Positions 35,401 to 47,070 of a stretch of DNA of 64,000 nucleotides are shown here, piece after piece (position 1 is the stretch's first letter; the number at the start of each line of letters is the position of its first letter). A model generated the notes under the pieces. It did no database searches and was not told the origin of the DNA. It saw nothing but the letters and a program-made list of their open reading frames with translations. The DNA is from Himantopus leucocephalus (Eukaryota; Chordata; Aves; Charadriiformes; Recurvirostridae). The stretch is taken from contig RSEF01000031.1 of NCBI GenBank assembly GCA_003993805.1, positions 26,810,058 through 26,874,057 on the forward strand, given 5' to 3'. Both the position numbers and the translations under genes were made by a program.

Positions 35401-36836
35401 TACTCGACTGTGTTTAATTTTTACAAGCACAGGCTTTCTTAACCAGTCTTCCAGTACGAGCGAGTCTGCTCATGTGACTGGTAGTGCTATAAGTGTTCTG
35501 ATCAAGGTTTTTGATTTTTGCTTCTTTATCAAAATGATAGGTGTGCAGTGCCTGCTGTGACCAAATCGGGGCAGCTTGCTAAGCTGTGAGCCCACAGGAG
35601 GGTTTCTTTGTTGGTATACGCCGCCGGCATGCTCACTGGAAGGTATCCAAGTTTCAGCAATGTAGACAAGACGACTCCCTTTACCAGGCTCCGGTGGTGG
35701 AGGCTGGCTTGTCCTGGAACAACCGTAACCACGCAAGGAGAATTGCATACTTAAAGATAACTTCTGGATGCAGACAAGGCCTTGAGCAGCCCGGCTGTCT
35801 GCTCTTTCAGAATTTAGGGAGCAAGGGAGAAAAGCCAGGGAGGAAACGTGCGAGTGTGTGTGGGATGGGATGAGGATTAATGCATCATTGAGCCTTAGCA
35901 AATAAACTGAATCACTGAATCTTTAATGTAGATTAATGTCAGATTTCATTAGTCTTTGTTCTTTGCAGAGGCTCGCGTACTTGAGTGGATTCGTAGAGGT
36001 GCAATTTTTTTAGATATTTCTTTGTAGGTTTTGTTCATTTGTATACAATTATCCCAGAAGTATCCATCATGATTTGATGAGCGTAATGAAGATGATAGTT
36101 TTGGTTGAGACCCCTTCAGTCATTTATATTCTGCTGCTTTTGCCAGCTCTAAGGCAGATAATCAGGTATGTCTGGTGTTGCTCCCAAAGAAGAGACAAGC
36201 TTAGGTCGGAGAGGAAACATAGCAGAGGTGGTGGTCACTGTACATCTCCTTTCAGTCCAGTTCTGTGTGAACATCTGGGCCCTCCCTTCAAGCTCTCATA
36301 ATTGTTCATTACACCAGGAATTTATATGCATTCAATCCAATTAGTTAAATGAGTTTGCCAACGTTAGTACTGCAAGTCAGAGTATGTTGGTATACAGTGG
36401 AAGTTGGCGCTTCTGAAACTGGTCTCACTGCGACCGGCTTAGGGACAGCAACTGGAAAATGATGGGGTGACTGCAGTCTTTTCTACTACAACAAAAGTAA
36501 AACCTAGATGGACACGTCTGAATGTAATCAGGTGTAATTCTCCAAGCTGGCAATGAAACTGCTGGCTTGTGACCCACAGCATGAGGATAATCGGGACTCC
36601 TTGTGAGTCCTCCCCCAAAAGTGTTAGAACTCTTCTGGTTCCTACAGCCCTACCATTAAAAATCTGCAAAATGCAGAATGTGCCCCCACATCTGGAGACC
36701 AGTGGCTGAGTTTCCTTTGTTATTCTGGTAACTCCAGGGATCCTGCTTTGGAGAAAGGTTAAGGCTGGCCAGGAGATTTTGGATTAGTTAAAATTGCAGA
36801 ATTTCATGTAATTACTGTTTCATGGTCTGAGGTGGG

Positions 36837-36864
36837 TTTTTTCTTTCTTTTTTTTTTTTTTTTT
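36837..36864. repeat. Poly-T tract
   Basis: T-rich tract with two C interruptions followed by a long uninterrupted T run. A simple repeat. Confidence 0.85.
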
Positions 36865-37904
36865 AATGCAGCTTGGCAAACCAGTATTCTCACTTCCAAA
36901 CCCACATCTTTTTAGTTCTTTCCTTAAACCAGTTTAGAACAAAAACCTGAAATAAGTGTTGGTGAGAGTCAGACTGAGAAATTTTAACTCATGTTCTAAT
37001 ATGGCAATTACATTTACCATTTGGAAATGAATATTTAACATTGTTGAGGTAGGAAGCTGGTTTTTAAGAATTTCTTAAAAAGTAACAAGCATAAAAAACT
37101 GCCTTTTACTAAATCAAGAAGAGTGTGGCCATGATGGGGCAGCTAGCAGTTTGAACTCTTTAAGAATAGCTGCTTGCTAGTAAAACAGATTGCTCTTTTC
37201 AACTGCCACAACCTGTTTCTAGTTTCTGGCACAGTTTTTCTCCAGTAGTTTTTCCTCCAATAAGCCTGGCCTTCTTACAGAAATGTGCGGTCTAACTCTC
37301 CAGAAATAGGTGTAAAATGTGTAAAATATGTGTGTGGCTCTGTGTGTGTTTGTGTGTAAATATATACACATTGTGCAAGTCACCCGACACAATCCCAATT
37401 TTATGTGTAAGCAGTGTATTATATACTGTATTCATAACATACCCTTCACACTACAGATTTATGCTAAAAGTATCCTAATGTTTCTGACAGCTCATGTGTG
37501 ACATGAATGCAATCCATATTTCTTGGAGGAGCTAATCTAAGCGGTTTATTTTCCGATACTGCTGATAGGGCTATATCTCTAGGTGTCACCGCAGTTGAGA
37601 TTCTGATGGTAACATATTGTTTATGGGTCACTGCCTTTGTCTAAAAGAATAGGTTGGAACAGAATAGCAAAGGTTAATTAAGTTTGTCTATCAAGGAGGG
37701 ACAGATATAGATGTCTCTTGTATTTTCAGTGCTAGAATCAAAGTCAAGGCAGGGTATCATAGACTCGTTTTTCCCTCGTGCTGGAAAATATGCTTAGCTG
37801 GTTTTAGGAATGAAACAAAGCCACCTTGGGCAGCGCGAGTGCAGCAGTCGTTGTGAGGGGTCAGCTCATGGGCAGTAGCATTGCAAGGTGGGAGAGTAGC
37901 TGCA

Positions 37905-38035
37905 GCCCTGATTTACAGCTGGGGAAACTGAGGCAGGGAAATGTTAAATAACCTGCCCACAGTCACACAGCACGTAGGTGAAAGAGCGGAGATTCCTGAT
38001 GTCTGGATTTCCACTCCGGTGCCCAGTGGATGCCT
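37905..38035 (-). mobile_element. MIR-type (CORE) SINE remnant, antisense
   Basis: The + strand shows the well-known reverse-complement MIR order: TTACAGCTGGGGAAACTGAG, then a GTTAAATAACCTGCCC block, AGTCACACAGC, then TAGGTGAAAGAGCGGAGATT, and a degraded GGATTTCCACTCCGGTGCCC. This spans nearly the whole MIR core. MIR elements are ancient amniote SINEs, rare and usually very degraded in birds; this copy is quite legible. Confidence 0.85.
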
Positions 38036-38229
38036 TCTCGCTTCATGCCAAAAAAACCGACTTGTGAATTCTGTTGTTTGCAAACAAGGGCACATAAATG
38101 CAGTTTGATGCCCCCTGAAGCTGGCTTTATTTTTAAGATCAAGGCAGAAGGAGGAGGTCATGTTAAAACTTTTAACAGAGTTTCTGTGGTGTTTCCACAG
38201 TTACTGGTTTTGTTTTAAGGCCGCTGTGG

Positions 38230-38330
38230 GTGAGGCAGATGGAAAGCCTGAATGAAGTGATTTGGCCAAGATCAGGTGGCACACCAGTGGCAGAGCCAAA
38301 GGATAGTGCTTTGATCTCTTCTCTTGCTCT
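38230..38330 (-). mobile_element. Second MIR-type SINE remnant, antisense, more diverged
   Basis: About 200 bp after the first MIR and in the same orientation. Landmarks are TGAGGCAGATGGAAAGCCTG, AAGTGATTTGGCCAAG, a CAGGTGGCACACCAGTGGCAGAGCC segment (38274-38298) matching the cross of TCACACAGC and GTGGCAGAGCC, then a degraded tail. The element is interrupted and diverged; boundaries are approximate. Confidence 0.65.
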
Positions 38331-41300
38331 GAATTTTTTGCAACCCTTGTCACCCAGGATTATCATCCACAACCTCCTCCTACTTGGGAATAAGCTTCAT
38401 AGTCAGGATCAGCTGCAAAATGTGAAGGTGCTGCTAAGAGTAGCGCTGGCTTGCTCGTAGGGAGCTTGCGGCTGGCAGCTTCTGCAAATAAAAGCATTAC
38501 TTGGGTGATGTTTTGTCTGAATAAATCATCTGGGAAGGGCAGGACCATTTTCTTGTCTCTGAGGCTGGAAGGAGGGGTGAGCCACTACTTGTGTCTGCCT
38601 TGCCTCTTCTGTGTCTGTTTTGGCCAGCTCCTCTCCTCAGCTCTTCTTCCATGAAGAAGATGTGTAGAGGTTATGCAGATGCTGCCAGGAGCTTGGAAGG
38701 AGGAACTGGGCTTTACATTGCTCTTCCACCAGCTGTTGGGAAAGCTTTTTCGCAGGGATGGTCTGAACTGATGCAAGAGCATTTTCTTGATGCTTCCCTG
38801 CTTTTGCTGCGTATTCTGTCCCTGTTGGGCACTGCTGTAGGGCTGCACTGACTGTTGTGCTCAGTGATGGACAAATCCTGCTTCCAGCTTGCCTGTTTGT
38901 GGATGAGCTGTAGCTGCCTCTTGATTCCCCATATTGGCTTTACAAGAGAACAGGGGAAGAATTTCCACTGTGTGCATGGTCTTTTAATCAGGCCATATTT
39001 ATTTGTTCATGAGTTATAAGCATCCTACTGTTGCTTGCAGTACATTCTTTAAAAAGTTACTGGGAGCGTGCTGTGTTGCACAGTTTAGGGGAACCTGTAA
39101 ATGTTGAATAGGCCAAATGTGCATGTCCGATGGTCCGTGTCTCCCCCTGAAGTCGGTGAGGTACTTGGTGAATCGATCCCGCAGCTGGGGTAGGGCACGA
39201 GCAATGTGTGGCTGGAAGGGGATGCACTGTAAGTGAGCAGCTCAGGTGTTCAACTCAGGAGCTCAACTTGCTCTCCGCAAAGAGCAAGTGCGTGCCCTTC
39301 CCTTCCACACTGCTCCCTCGCCCACAACATGCCTTGTTCTTACGGCACATATACCGCAGTGATGCAGACCAGAGGGGCTTGCGGGGCCATCCCAGCCCTT
39401 TCCTGTCCTGGCCTCGCTGTAGGGCTGGAGGGGGCGAGGGGAGCAGGAGGAGACACCAGAAGGCCAGGCATCTGCTGCTGTGATGCCCACGTGGCCCCAG
39501 CATTCCCCCAGGACAGGACCCAGGGGAGGATCCCAGACCTGCTACCTGGCTGCAAGGTTTGGAAGGCCAGACTGCCCCAGATTAGAAATAACCTGAATAT
39601 TCCAGGGCCTCCCCAGGGATGTTTTTATCACCTTTTCTAGCACCCAGAAATGTGGAAGGAGTCTCCAGAGCTGCAGGAGCAAATGCCCCTTCTCATGGGG
39701 TAAAGATCTCCTGAGCCCCCTTTTTAATGCAGCACTAAGGTCAAGAATTTTTACAACTGGTTGTTTTTTTATTGTTACTGTAAAATAGGATTGCTAAGCA
39801 CTATAAAAAGGAAACCTTATGGTTCAGATTTACTGCGGTGTGTATTCTAAACAGTTTAATAAAACAAAACCAAAAGCTTTTAGATTTTCTTCAGCGGTTA
39901 ATACACAGCATATTCTTTGCAGAGCCAAGCCTTTGGCTGTCGGTCGAACTGTGGTTCATAGACTTGGTGTGGGTAATAAGATTATAAAACATGTCTCTTG
40001 CTAGCCAGCTACCACACACTAATAATAATAGTAGTAATAATTCATTGCATCCAGAGATTTTAGGTGAGCTGTTTTTTTAAGAAATGGAGGAAAAACCCTA
40101 AGAAAAGGTTTGAAAGGAAACAGGTCACTGCATCCACTCTACAGGGAGAGGAAACACGCACGTGGTCGTCTCAGTGCTGGGGAGATGATCCCCCCGTTTT
40201 GTTACAGCTGAAATAGTGCTGTCTCCTACAAGCACCGTTTTCTGCGTTGCACACGTGCACTTGCAGAAGGGAGAGGTGGAGATATGAGGACCGCGGATGC
40301 TGCCCCACCAAGGGAAGGAAGACGGTGTGAGCGAAACAGCAGGCAGAGAGGAGTTCGCTAACTTTTTTTCCCCCCAGTACTTGTAGAGCTGTTGAGCTTT
40401 GCGGATGCGCATATTCAGCATAGGCTTTGGACTGAGCTTTTGGGCAGTTGGTATTGCCAATCCATAATTTCAGGGCAGAGGCAGTCTGGGTTTTGTTGAG
40501 GGATCCTGTGCAAAGCACAGATGTCTGTTTCCCAGAGGGGACTGCCCTTTTTCAGAACAGCAGAGGGGACGTCAGTGTCTCTTTCGAGTTCAGGATTCCT
40601 TGGGATGACACATTAAATTTTTTTAAGAGCAGTTTACTGAAACTCTGGTGCATGTTGGCCTTTTCTGCATGCAGAGGGTGCAGATGGTAGAAAAATCACC
40701 TTTTAAGTATTGCTTTAATTTATAACAGAAGAATTCATACTTTCACGGGCTAAAAGCATGTCCTGCCGATCCCTCAGTGCAAATAAGTGTGACTGTGCCA
40801 CCAGCAGAAGACGGGCAGAGGTGGGCTTTGCTTCTTTTAAACAGCCACCGCTCACTCTCGGCACGTAATCTCACTGCAAACCTGGCTCCACATGGAAAGC
40901 GGGATGTTGCCCTCTGTCTCAGAGAGCACCCGCAGAATTTCATGTGACTCGGGCCACGTTATTTCCAGCTAGGCACACCAAAACGAATATCCAGTTATTA
41001 AGGGGGGGGACCCTTGGAAAACAAGGAGTGACTGCATTCTGGCTGCTTCGCTGGGAGGTGCCGGTGGCTCCTTCTGCCAGGACCAGACCCTGGGGGATCT
41101 GCTGGTGCGGAGCGGCCGTCTGGAACAGCAGGTTCACCCCCTGCCTCCGCTGCTCCCCGGGTCTGAGCATCACAGCCCAGGAAGGGTTGAGGAGCTGGGC
41201 TCTGTCCGTGGCTGGCTGGGACCAGAGAGGACCCCAGTGTGGCGGGCAGAGCTCTTCTAACCGAGCTGAGACACGGCTGAAAAGTCTGTCAGGCACTTCT

Positions 41301-42150
41301 GCTTGTGAAGACAATGTCTAATGGCATAGCCGGGGATGGGTGTTTCTGTTGGCGCTGCTACCTTTAATACCTGGTGCAAAACTTCTCTGCCTGGACACCA
41401 GGTAGTGTTACCTTTCCTGCTGAAGATCCTAATCCTGTGAAGCGTTTGGCTGCATTTCTTGGAGCACTGTGGCCACGTTACATTCTAGGGCTTTGGAACA
41501 AATAATAGTAGGTGGTAGTTCTTTCGTAAAACAAAAATTTAAAAAAAGCATTACTGCCTCTCTGAGGAGGTCAGTTTGGATTATTCCAGGGCCTTGGAGT
41601 AGGATAAACTTTGATTTCTGAGTGCTGCCAACTTTGCTGCAGGCTGCAGGAGGGAGAAGGGGTTGTCTGGTGGACACCGTGCGGACACAGTGGACCTGCT
41701 GGCTGGTGTCCAGCTGTGGCTCCTCTACAGGCTTCCTATGTAGTCTGTCCACATCTTGGTTTCTCTGCGTAAATCAGAATATTATTCCATCTTGCTGGGT
41801 TGTAAAAGCATAGTGTTTGTGTGCATGTGTCACTGCTCAGATACCATGGAGCGTGTCCTGAGTGAGTTGGGTTGGTAGGACTGTCCTCCTTAGCCACCCC
41901 ATAGGTCCCTGGCAGAGCAGTTACCACCAGTCTGAGACAAGTTAGTCTCTGGAGGGGTGTAGGGACTGGATGGACACTTTACCTCTGACGCTGGCCAGAT
42001 GCGTGCAGTTGAAGGGGTCTGGAAAGCTTGCCATGCTGTTCTCTGTGCCGTAAGCAAGGGGACTTGCCAGGAAGATCCTTGCAGTGAAGGGTACGTGCTT
42101 GTGCGCCCGGTGCGGCTTCACCTGGGGCAAGATAAACTGGCCATAGGGAT

Positions 42151-42169
42151 GCTGCTGCTGCTGCTGCTA
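42151..42169. repeat. (GCT)6 trinucleotide repeat
   Basis: Six perfect GCT units plus a base, located in intron 3 about 215 bp before exon 4. It lies outside the coding sequence. Confidence 0.9.
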
Positions 42170-42382
42170 GGTCACATCCCACACCACGCCAGCTCATCTG
42201 TAGCTGAGTGGTGGGGGCACGCCGGGAGCCAACCAAAGCAACAACCCAAGGCCAGGCTGTCAGGAATTTACTTCCCACCCACCCCTGCCATGAGGTCCTT
42301 CAAAGCCCCATGCATGTGGGTCAGCGGGCTGGATCCGGGGCTCAGCTTTCACAGGCTGCTGTTGTGCTTCTCTCTCCAACAG

Positions 42383-42545
42383 GTGAAGGGCATGGAGGGC
42401 CGCCACGCCGTCAGCTCCCAGTACCGCATGTGCTCCTACTACCCACCAGCTTCCTACCTGGGACAGGGGGTTGGGGCTCCCACCTGCCTCCCCCAAATCC
42501 TGACCTCTGAGGACATCCCCTCCTACTCGGAGTCAAAAGCGAGAG
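42383..42545 (+). CDS. DMRT1: DMRT1 exon 4
   Basis: 163 bp encoding 54 residues plus one base (phase 1): [28 protein letters not shown], then a linker [20 protein letters not shown] and SESKAR. The MxxRHAxSSQYRMxSYYPPxSYLGQ pattern is diagnostic of DMRT1. The acceptor is CTCCAACAG|GTGAAG and the donor is GAGAG|GTAAGT, a near-perfect donor. With exons 1-3 it gives 308 continuous residues. The carried base requires one more exon, which encodes the short acidic C-terminus in other DMRT1 proteins and is not in this window. Confidence 0.95.
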
Positions 42546-45165
42546 GTAAGTGCACCCACCTGGGTGTCTGGGACCCCCTTGCCTCGGGGCAGGCACCCAG
42601 GAGGGTATGGGTTGCTGCTGGGAAGGAACCCAGGCATCGGAAAGTAGGTGTTTACAAGACGGTGGCTGTTTTCTGGAAGGCTTGTTGTGTGGTGGCAGCG
42701 TAGGGCTGCTACTGTACAGTAGTGCAAGCTCGTATTTCAGAAGTCTCGTGGTTCAGGAGCGCAGTTAGTCGTACCTTTCTGCTCCGGTGTGTGTCTCTAT
42801 GTTGTACAAAGGGTCACTTGAGGTGCCCTCTTTGCTGCTCACCAACTGGCTCCCTCACAGGAACAAAAAATTATCTTTGCCCCAACCACAGAATTATCTT
42901 TTCTGTCTTCTCAGAAATACTGTCTGATTTTTTGCACAAGGCTCCCGAGCCTTTGCTGTCCTCTTCTTTCTGAACCATGTGCAGGAACTATTCCTCCGTG
43001 GCAGCCATGTCATGAAGCCCTTTGCAGACTTGCTTCCTTTACTTTATTTAAAACTACTGCAGATGAATTTTTCTTTTCATATCCAGTGGTTCTTGGCTCT
43101 CCTAAGGATTGCTATAATCTGCAATGATTTCCAGAAAAGTGTTCATGAATTTACCCTGTGGTTTTGACATTTCTCTCGCTTCCGTATTCCCTTGCTCTGG
43201 TAGCAGATGGAGTGCACATGCAGGTGTTAACATGGCCCTCCTGGAGTAGACCAGCTCCACTGAGCTGCTTCGCTGTCCCTGGAACAGGACAGTAACTGAT
43301 GCTAGGAAAACAAGAAGAGAAACAGAGACAGAGTAGGGTGATCCAGCTTTGTATGTCCAAAATCCTCACACTCCTACAGCATTCAAAGGTGTCCTGAGCT
43401 GTTGATTGCCTCTGAACCATCGTTGCAGTTACCAGCAGTAGACCTGGACTCGGTGAATTGAGCTAACCCTTCCATAAGCTTTTCACACTTTCTGTCTCTC
43501 TGTGGCAATCAGTGAATTTGGCAGTTTAATTTTGTGTCATCTGTAGGAAGTATTTCTTTTCGTTTACTTTACACCTGCCAAATTTTTGTGTGTTGTTTTT
43601 TAGGTTTGCGCAGAGTCACACCACTGGCAACAGCATCCATCCTCATTTGCTTCTCTTATGCACCTATACTTTGAGATTAATCTTCTTCTCTTTGTATCTG
43701 ATGGAAGTATGCATGTTGCATAGGTTCCATAGTTGTTTTCAGTCATGGCCTTTCTGTGGATGATGTCCTGGTGTCTGTCGCATTTGTGTTGTGGTGAAAA
43801 ATGTGGTGGTTGTGTCATGACAGGACCTTAAGGACTCAAATGAAGGTTTGGAAGGTGAAGTGTGTATAAAGTCATACCTGCAGCTGCTGTAAGTTAGCAC
43901 TGAGCCCTTGAATTCAGTAACTCCAGAGTGATTCATGCTGAGGAGGTGGCTGCTCTTTCGGAGCGGCTGTTTTCTGTAAGTCTTCCACCTAATTGTGACG
44001 TATCAGATAGATGAAGAAACAACATGTGATGTGATGAAACCTTAGACTTTTCCGCCTTCTCCAGTAGTTTTAAATGGCTTAGAGAAATCAGTGATCCTTG
44101 GTTCATTTTCCTGCTCTTTTCTTCAGTTTTATTTTCTTCCCTCTTTTCTGACCACCATTGAACAGTGACGTCTTCCTTTCTGCTCATTGGTTGCAGAAGC
44201 AGTTGGCTTTATGCTCAACTGCGGTTGACACTTGTTCTTGCATCCATCACTACTAACTCACTAAGAAGTCTTACCAGTCGAGTGTTCTTACAAATAGACA
44301 AAAGACCTTATACCCTTTGTTCCCAAATGCACTTCAGTAATTTTTCATCACTCCAGAAAAAAGTTGTGCGTAATGTGCCACTGATTTTTAAACTGCATAA
44401 ATACTGTATTTTCAATAATCCCTGACTGCTTCTCCAGACAGTATTCCACACACAGATATTGTTCCCTAAGTTACACCATCAATCAGAAACCGACAAGCAG
44501 TGAGATGTAATTTACTGAGATCAAACAGCATTTTCCAGACTCTGAAGAAGTGTTTTTCCATAGCAGGGAGCTAGTGGGTGAAAGAGGCACCAATATTTTT
44601 GTGAGAAACTTGAACATGTGGGCAGGACCGTACCCATTTAATGGGCTTCTTAGAAGCATCTCCTTTTTCGTTATGCATGTTCTTGGAGGAGGTGGCTGCT
44701 TTTACTTTTTCCATCTACAGACAAAATGATACTCTCGGGCTGTTAGTCGATGATTTAGACTCCCATGACATTTTTCTTCTGGTGCTTTTCACAGTCCTCA
44801 GAGGGTTTGAGGTTTTTTGCCTCTTTATTGCCATCTGTGTGAGTGCCATCTGTGTCAGTAGGCTGAGCACTGGATCCTGTCTGTCCATCCCCGCGAAGTA
44901 CTGACTGCCCATGCTGCATGTGCTGTCTTGTACAAAAGACACATTCCTACCCATTTCGCCATTGCTTATTGGGCTGAACTTTCTGTACAATGCCTGACTG
45001 CTTTGTATGAAGCCTGGTGACATGTTTCTGCAGCGTTAGTGGTTGCCACTTGCTGAATACAACTGTAGTGCATGTTTTAAATAAAAAAATCATATTTTAC
45101 TCCTTCCTTTTCTGCAGTTGAAGGGGTAACCATTCTGAGACCTGTTTTCTTTCTAAGAAAACATG

Positions 45166-45290
45166 TTCATAGATTTTAGGTCCAGAAAGAAACATCAAGA
45201 TTATCTAATCTTATTTGCTATATAATGCAGACTGTAAAACTTCACCTAATAATTCCTGGAGCAAGCCCATAACTAATTTTTTAAAGGTCT
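45166..45290 (-). mobile_element. Ancient CR1-type LINE 3' end (antisense)
   Basis: The + strand TTCATAGATTTTAGGTCCAG, AAAGAAACATCAAGATTATC, then a TAATGCAGACTGTAAAACTT segment and AATAATTCCTGGAGCAAGCC follow the order of the antisense 3' end of an old CR1 lineage that is abundant in turtles and crocodilians (recalled form: TCATAGATTYYAAGGCCAGA...GGACCATYATGATCATCTAG). It is clearly a different, older lineage from the copy near 4.9 kb. Boundaries are approximate. Confidence 0.7.
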
Positions 45291-47007
45291 ATGGGAAGAC
45301 TTACGTATTGTTAATCCAGAAATTTTACAGGAAGGTAACAGTGTGTATAGAGCAACAGGTGAAAGTAAAAAACTCATTTTGCAGCCAAATTTTCAAAACA
45401 TTGGAAACACATATCTTTAACAAAAATGCTTATTAAATTTCCGAGCACAAATCTGAGATGTTCTTACAGCTTCTGCAGTCTGTCACCCACAATTCAGTTG
45501 TAACTTCAGCTTTATAGAAATTTTGCCAGTTCATGTATTATCTCCATTAGTATTTCAGTCAGACTATTTCACTAATTTTGTTCTGCTAAGTTAACTGCCT
45601 GCTTAGACCAGTTACATTGAAAGGGGGGAGAGATGACCTAGCAGACCACTCACTGATCTCTAGGAATATGCGAAGCTCTCAGCAAGCTTCTGACATTTGT
45701 ACATGAGGTCACACAGTGTTACAGTGTGTTGCATATAATAATGGGCTGACGTTTTCTGAATAGCAACACCATCAGTCAACATCCTTGCAATTTGAAGTGG
45801 TTCTAAGTAAAATGGTTTTGCTTCCAACTAAAGCACAGCTGCTGCCCTTCCAGCTGAAACTGGAAAAACTGGGGAGAAAAAAAAAAAGATAAACCAGTGA
45901 CAAATGGCAAAAGGGTGTTTTCAGAGGGCTCTCTTAAATCACCAGGTTGTGAGTTTTATATAATAATTTCTAGGTAGGAGAGGGATTTTGTACTCTGTAC
46001 TTTCAAAATATTTTTCCTCTCCTTTTTCTGCAAGAGCAACGAGAGGAAAAGATGCATGAATGTGGGAGAGGTTGTTATCCATCCCTGTGCATGTAAAGCA
46101 TATTTTGAAACATGTCTTTCTTTTGGAAGAAGCCAAGCTGAGAGATTCTTACGCAAGAAGTGGAGGAATTAGAATGGATCACAACAGGGTGTTTCATCTG
46201 CAAAATTTGAGTGCCTTATTCCCATTGATTTCTGTGGGACAGTTGCTTTTTTTTGTTGTTTTTTAAATGGGGCTTTTTCAGGGTTGGATCACTGCCCAGA
46301 GTTGGATAACACCTTCCACTGATTTTGAATCAGCCCCTCCTGCACTTAGATTTGTGAAATACCTGCAGAAGACCTTGGTTTGAGAGAGCAGGAAAACACA
46401 TACTGTGATCACGACTGGGTGCCTCGCTCTGGGTCCTGTTTCCACTGTGTAGAAGTTGAGCATTTGTTTATCTGTATGGGAGTGTTTTCCAGGTTTGGGA
46501 CAGTGGCAGAAAAATTTAACATTCAAATAGAAGGATGCAAAGGAGAAACATCCCTGTATTTGCAGGCACCTTTGATTGTCTTGAAGTTGGCATGGAATAA
46601 AAACTCCTCTTTGCCATTATTAGGTGAAATGTTGAGGTAATTGTTGTGTGTCTCTGTGCTCGTGGTGAAGGAGATGGCTTGCATTTAAAATGTTGCTCTA
46701 GCTGCTGAGTGGATTTGAATTTTTATTTTTCTGTCTTAAGTGTCAGGATAGTTGGAAACACAAGTAATAAAGCACTGGAGCAGTGCTGTATTTGTAGCTT
46801 GAGCATAAAGCAGGAGCCCGAAACTCCTCCCAAACACAAATAAGAAAACCTGATCATTTTGATACAGAAGAGGTCAACAGTTTTGTGTAAATCAGCAAAC
46901 ACCATTTTATGAAGGAGAACGTTTCTGATAACAGTTTTTTTTGTCAGCAGAACAGCTTCCAACACTTTCAAAACACTTTTTCACAGTCCTTTCTAGAAGT
47001 TAAATAA

Positions 47008-47070
47008 CTGGTATCCCCAGTTTTATAGTTGTGGAAATCAAGGCAGCACAGACTTTTCCAGGGTCTGCAT
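47008..47070 (-). mobile_element. Probable MIR-like SINE fragment, antisense
   Basis: GTATCCCCAGTTTTATAGTT followed by GTGGAAATCAAGGCAGCACAG resembles the antisense MIR core (ATCCCCATTTTACAGATGAG, GAAACTGAGGCACAGAG). It is short and diverged. Confidence 0.55.

Larger units (their letters stand above)
32424..42382 (+). other. DMRT1: DMRT1 intron 3
   Basis: A 10-kb phase-0 intron with a GTATGA donor and a TTCTCTCTCCAACAG acceptor. It contains a poly-T tract (36837-36864), a TG-rich low-complexity stretch (about 37318-37375), two antisense MIR-type SINE remnants (37905-38035 and 38230-38330) and a (GCT)6 run (42151-42169). Open frames on both strands near 40940-41321 and a 234-codon frame overlapping exon 4 have no recognised domain. 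The rest, including 32.5-36.8 and 38.4-42.1 kb, shows nothing I can name. Confidence 0.88.

Noticed and set aside
40940..41321. Overlapping 124- and 125-codon open frames on both strands in intron 3
   Set aside because: Mirror open frames in GC-richer DNA are expected by chance; neither product resembles a known family.
41999..42703. 234-codon open frame reading through exon 4
   Set aside because: It is open in the exon 4 frame and simply extends into intron on both sides. The strong acceptor at 42382 and donor at 42546 and the DMRT1 match delimit the exon.
46200..46340. Possible ancient interspersed repeat around CCCATTGATTTCTGTGGG
   Set aside because: The phrase recalls an old amniote repeat, but I could not follow homology over enough length to support it.
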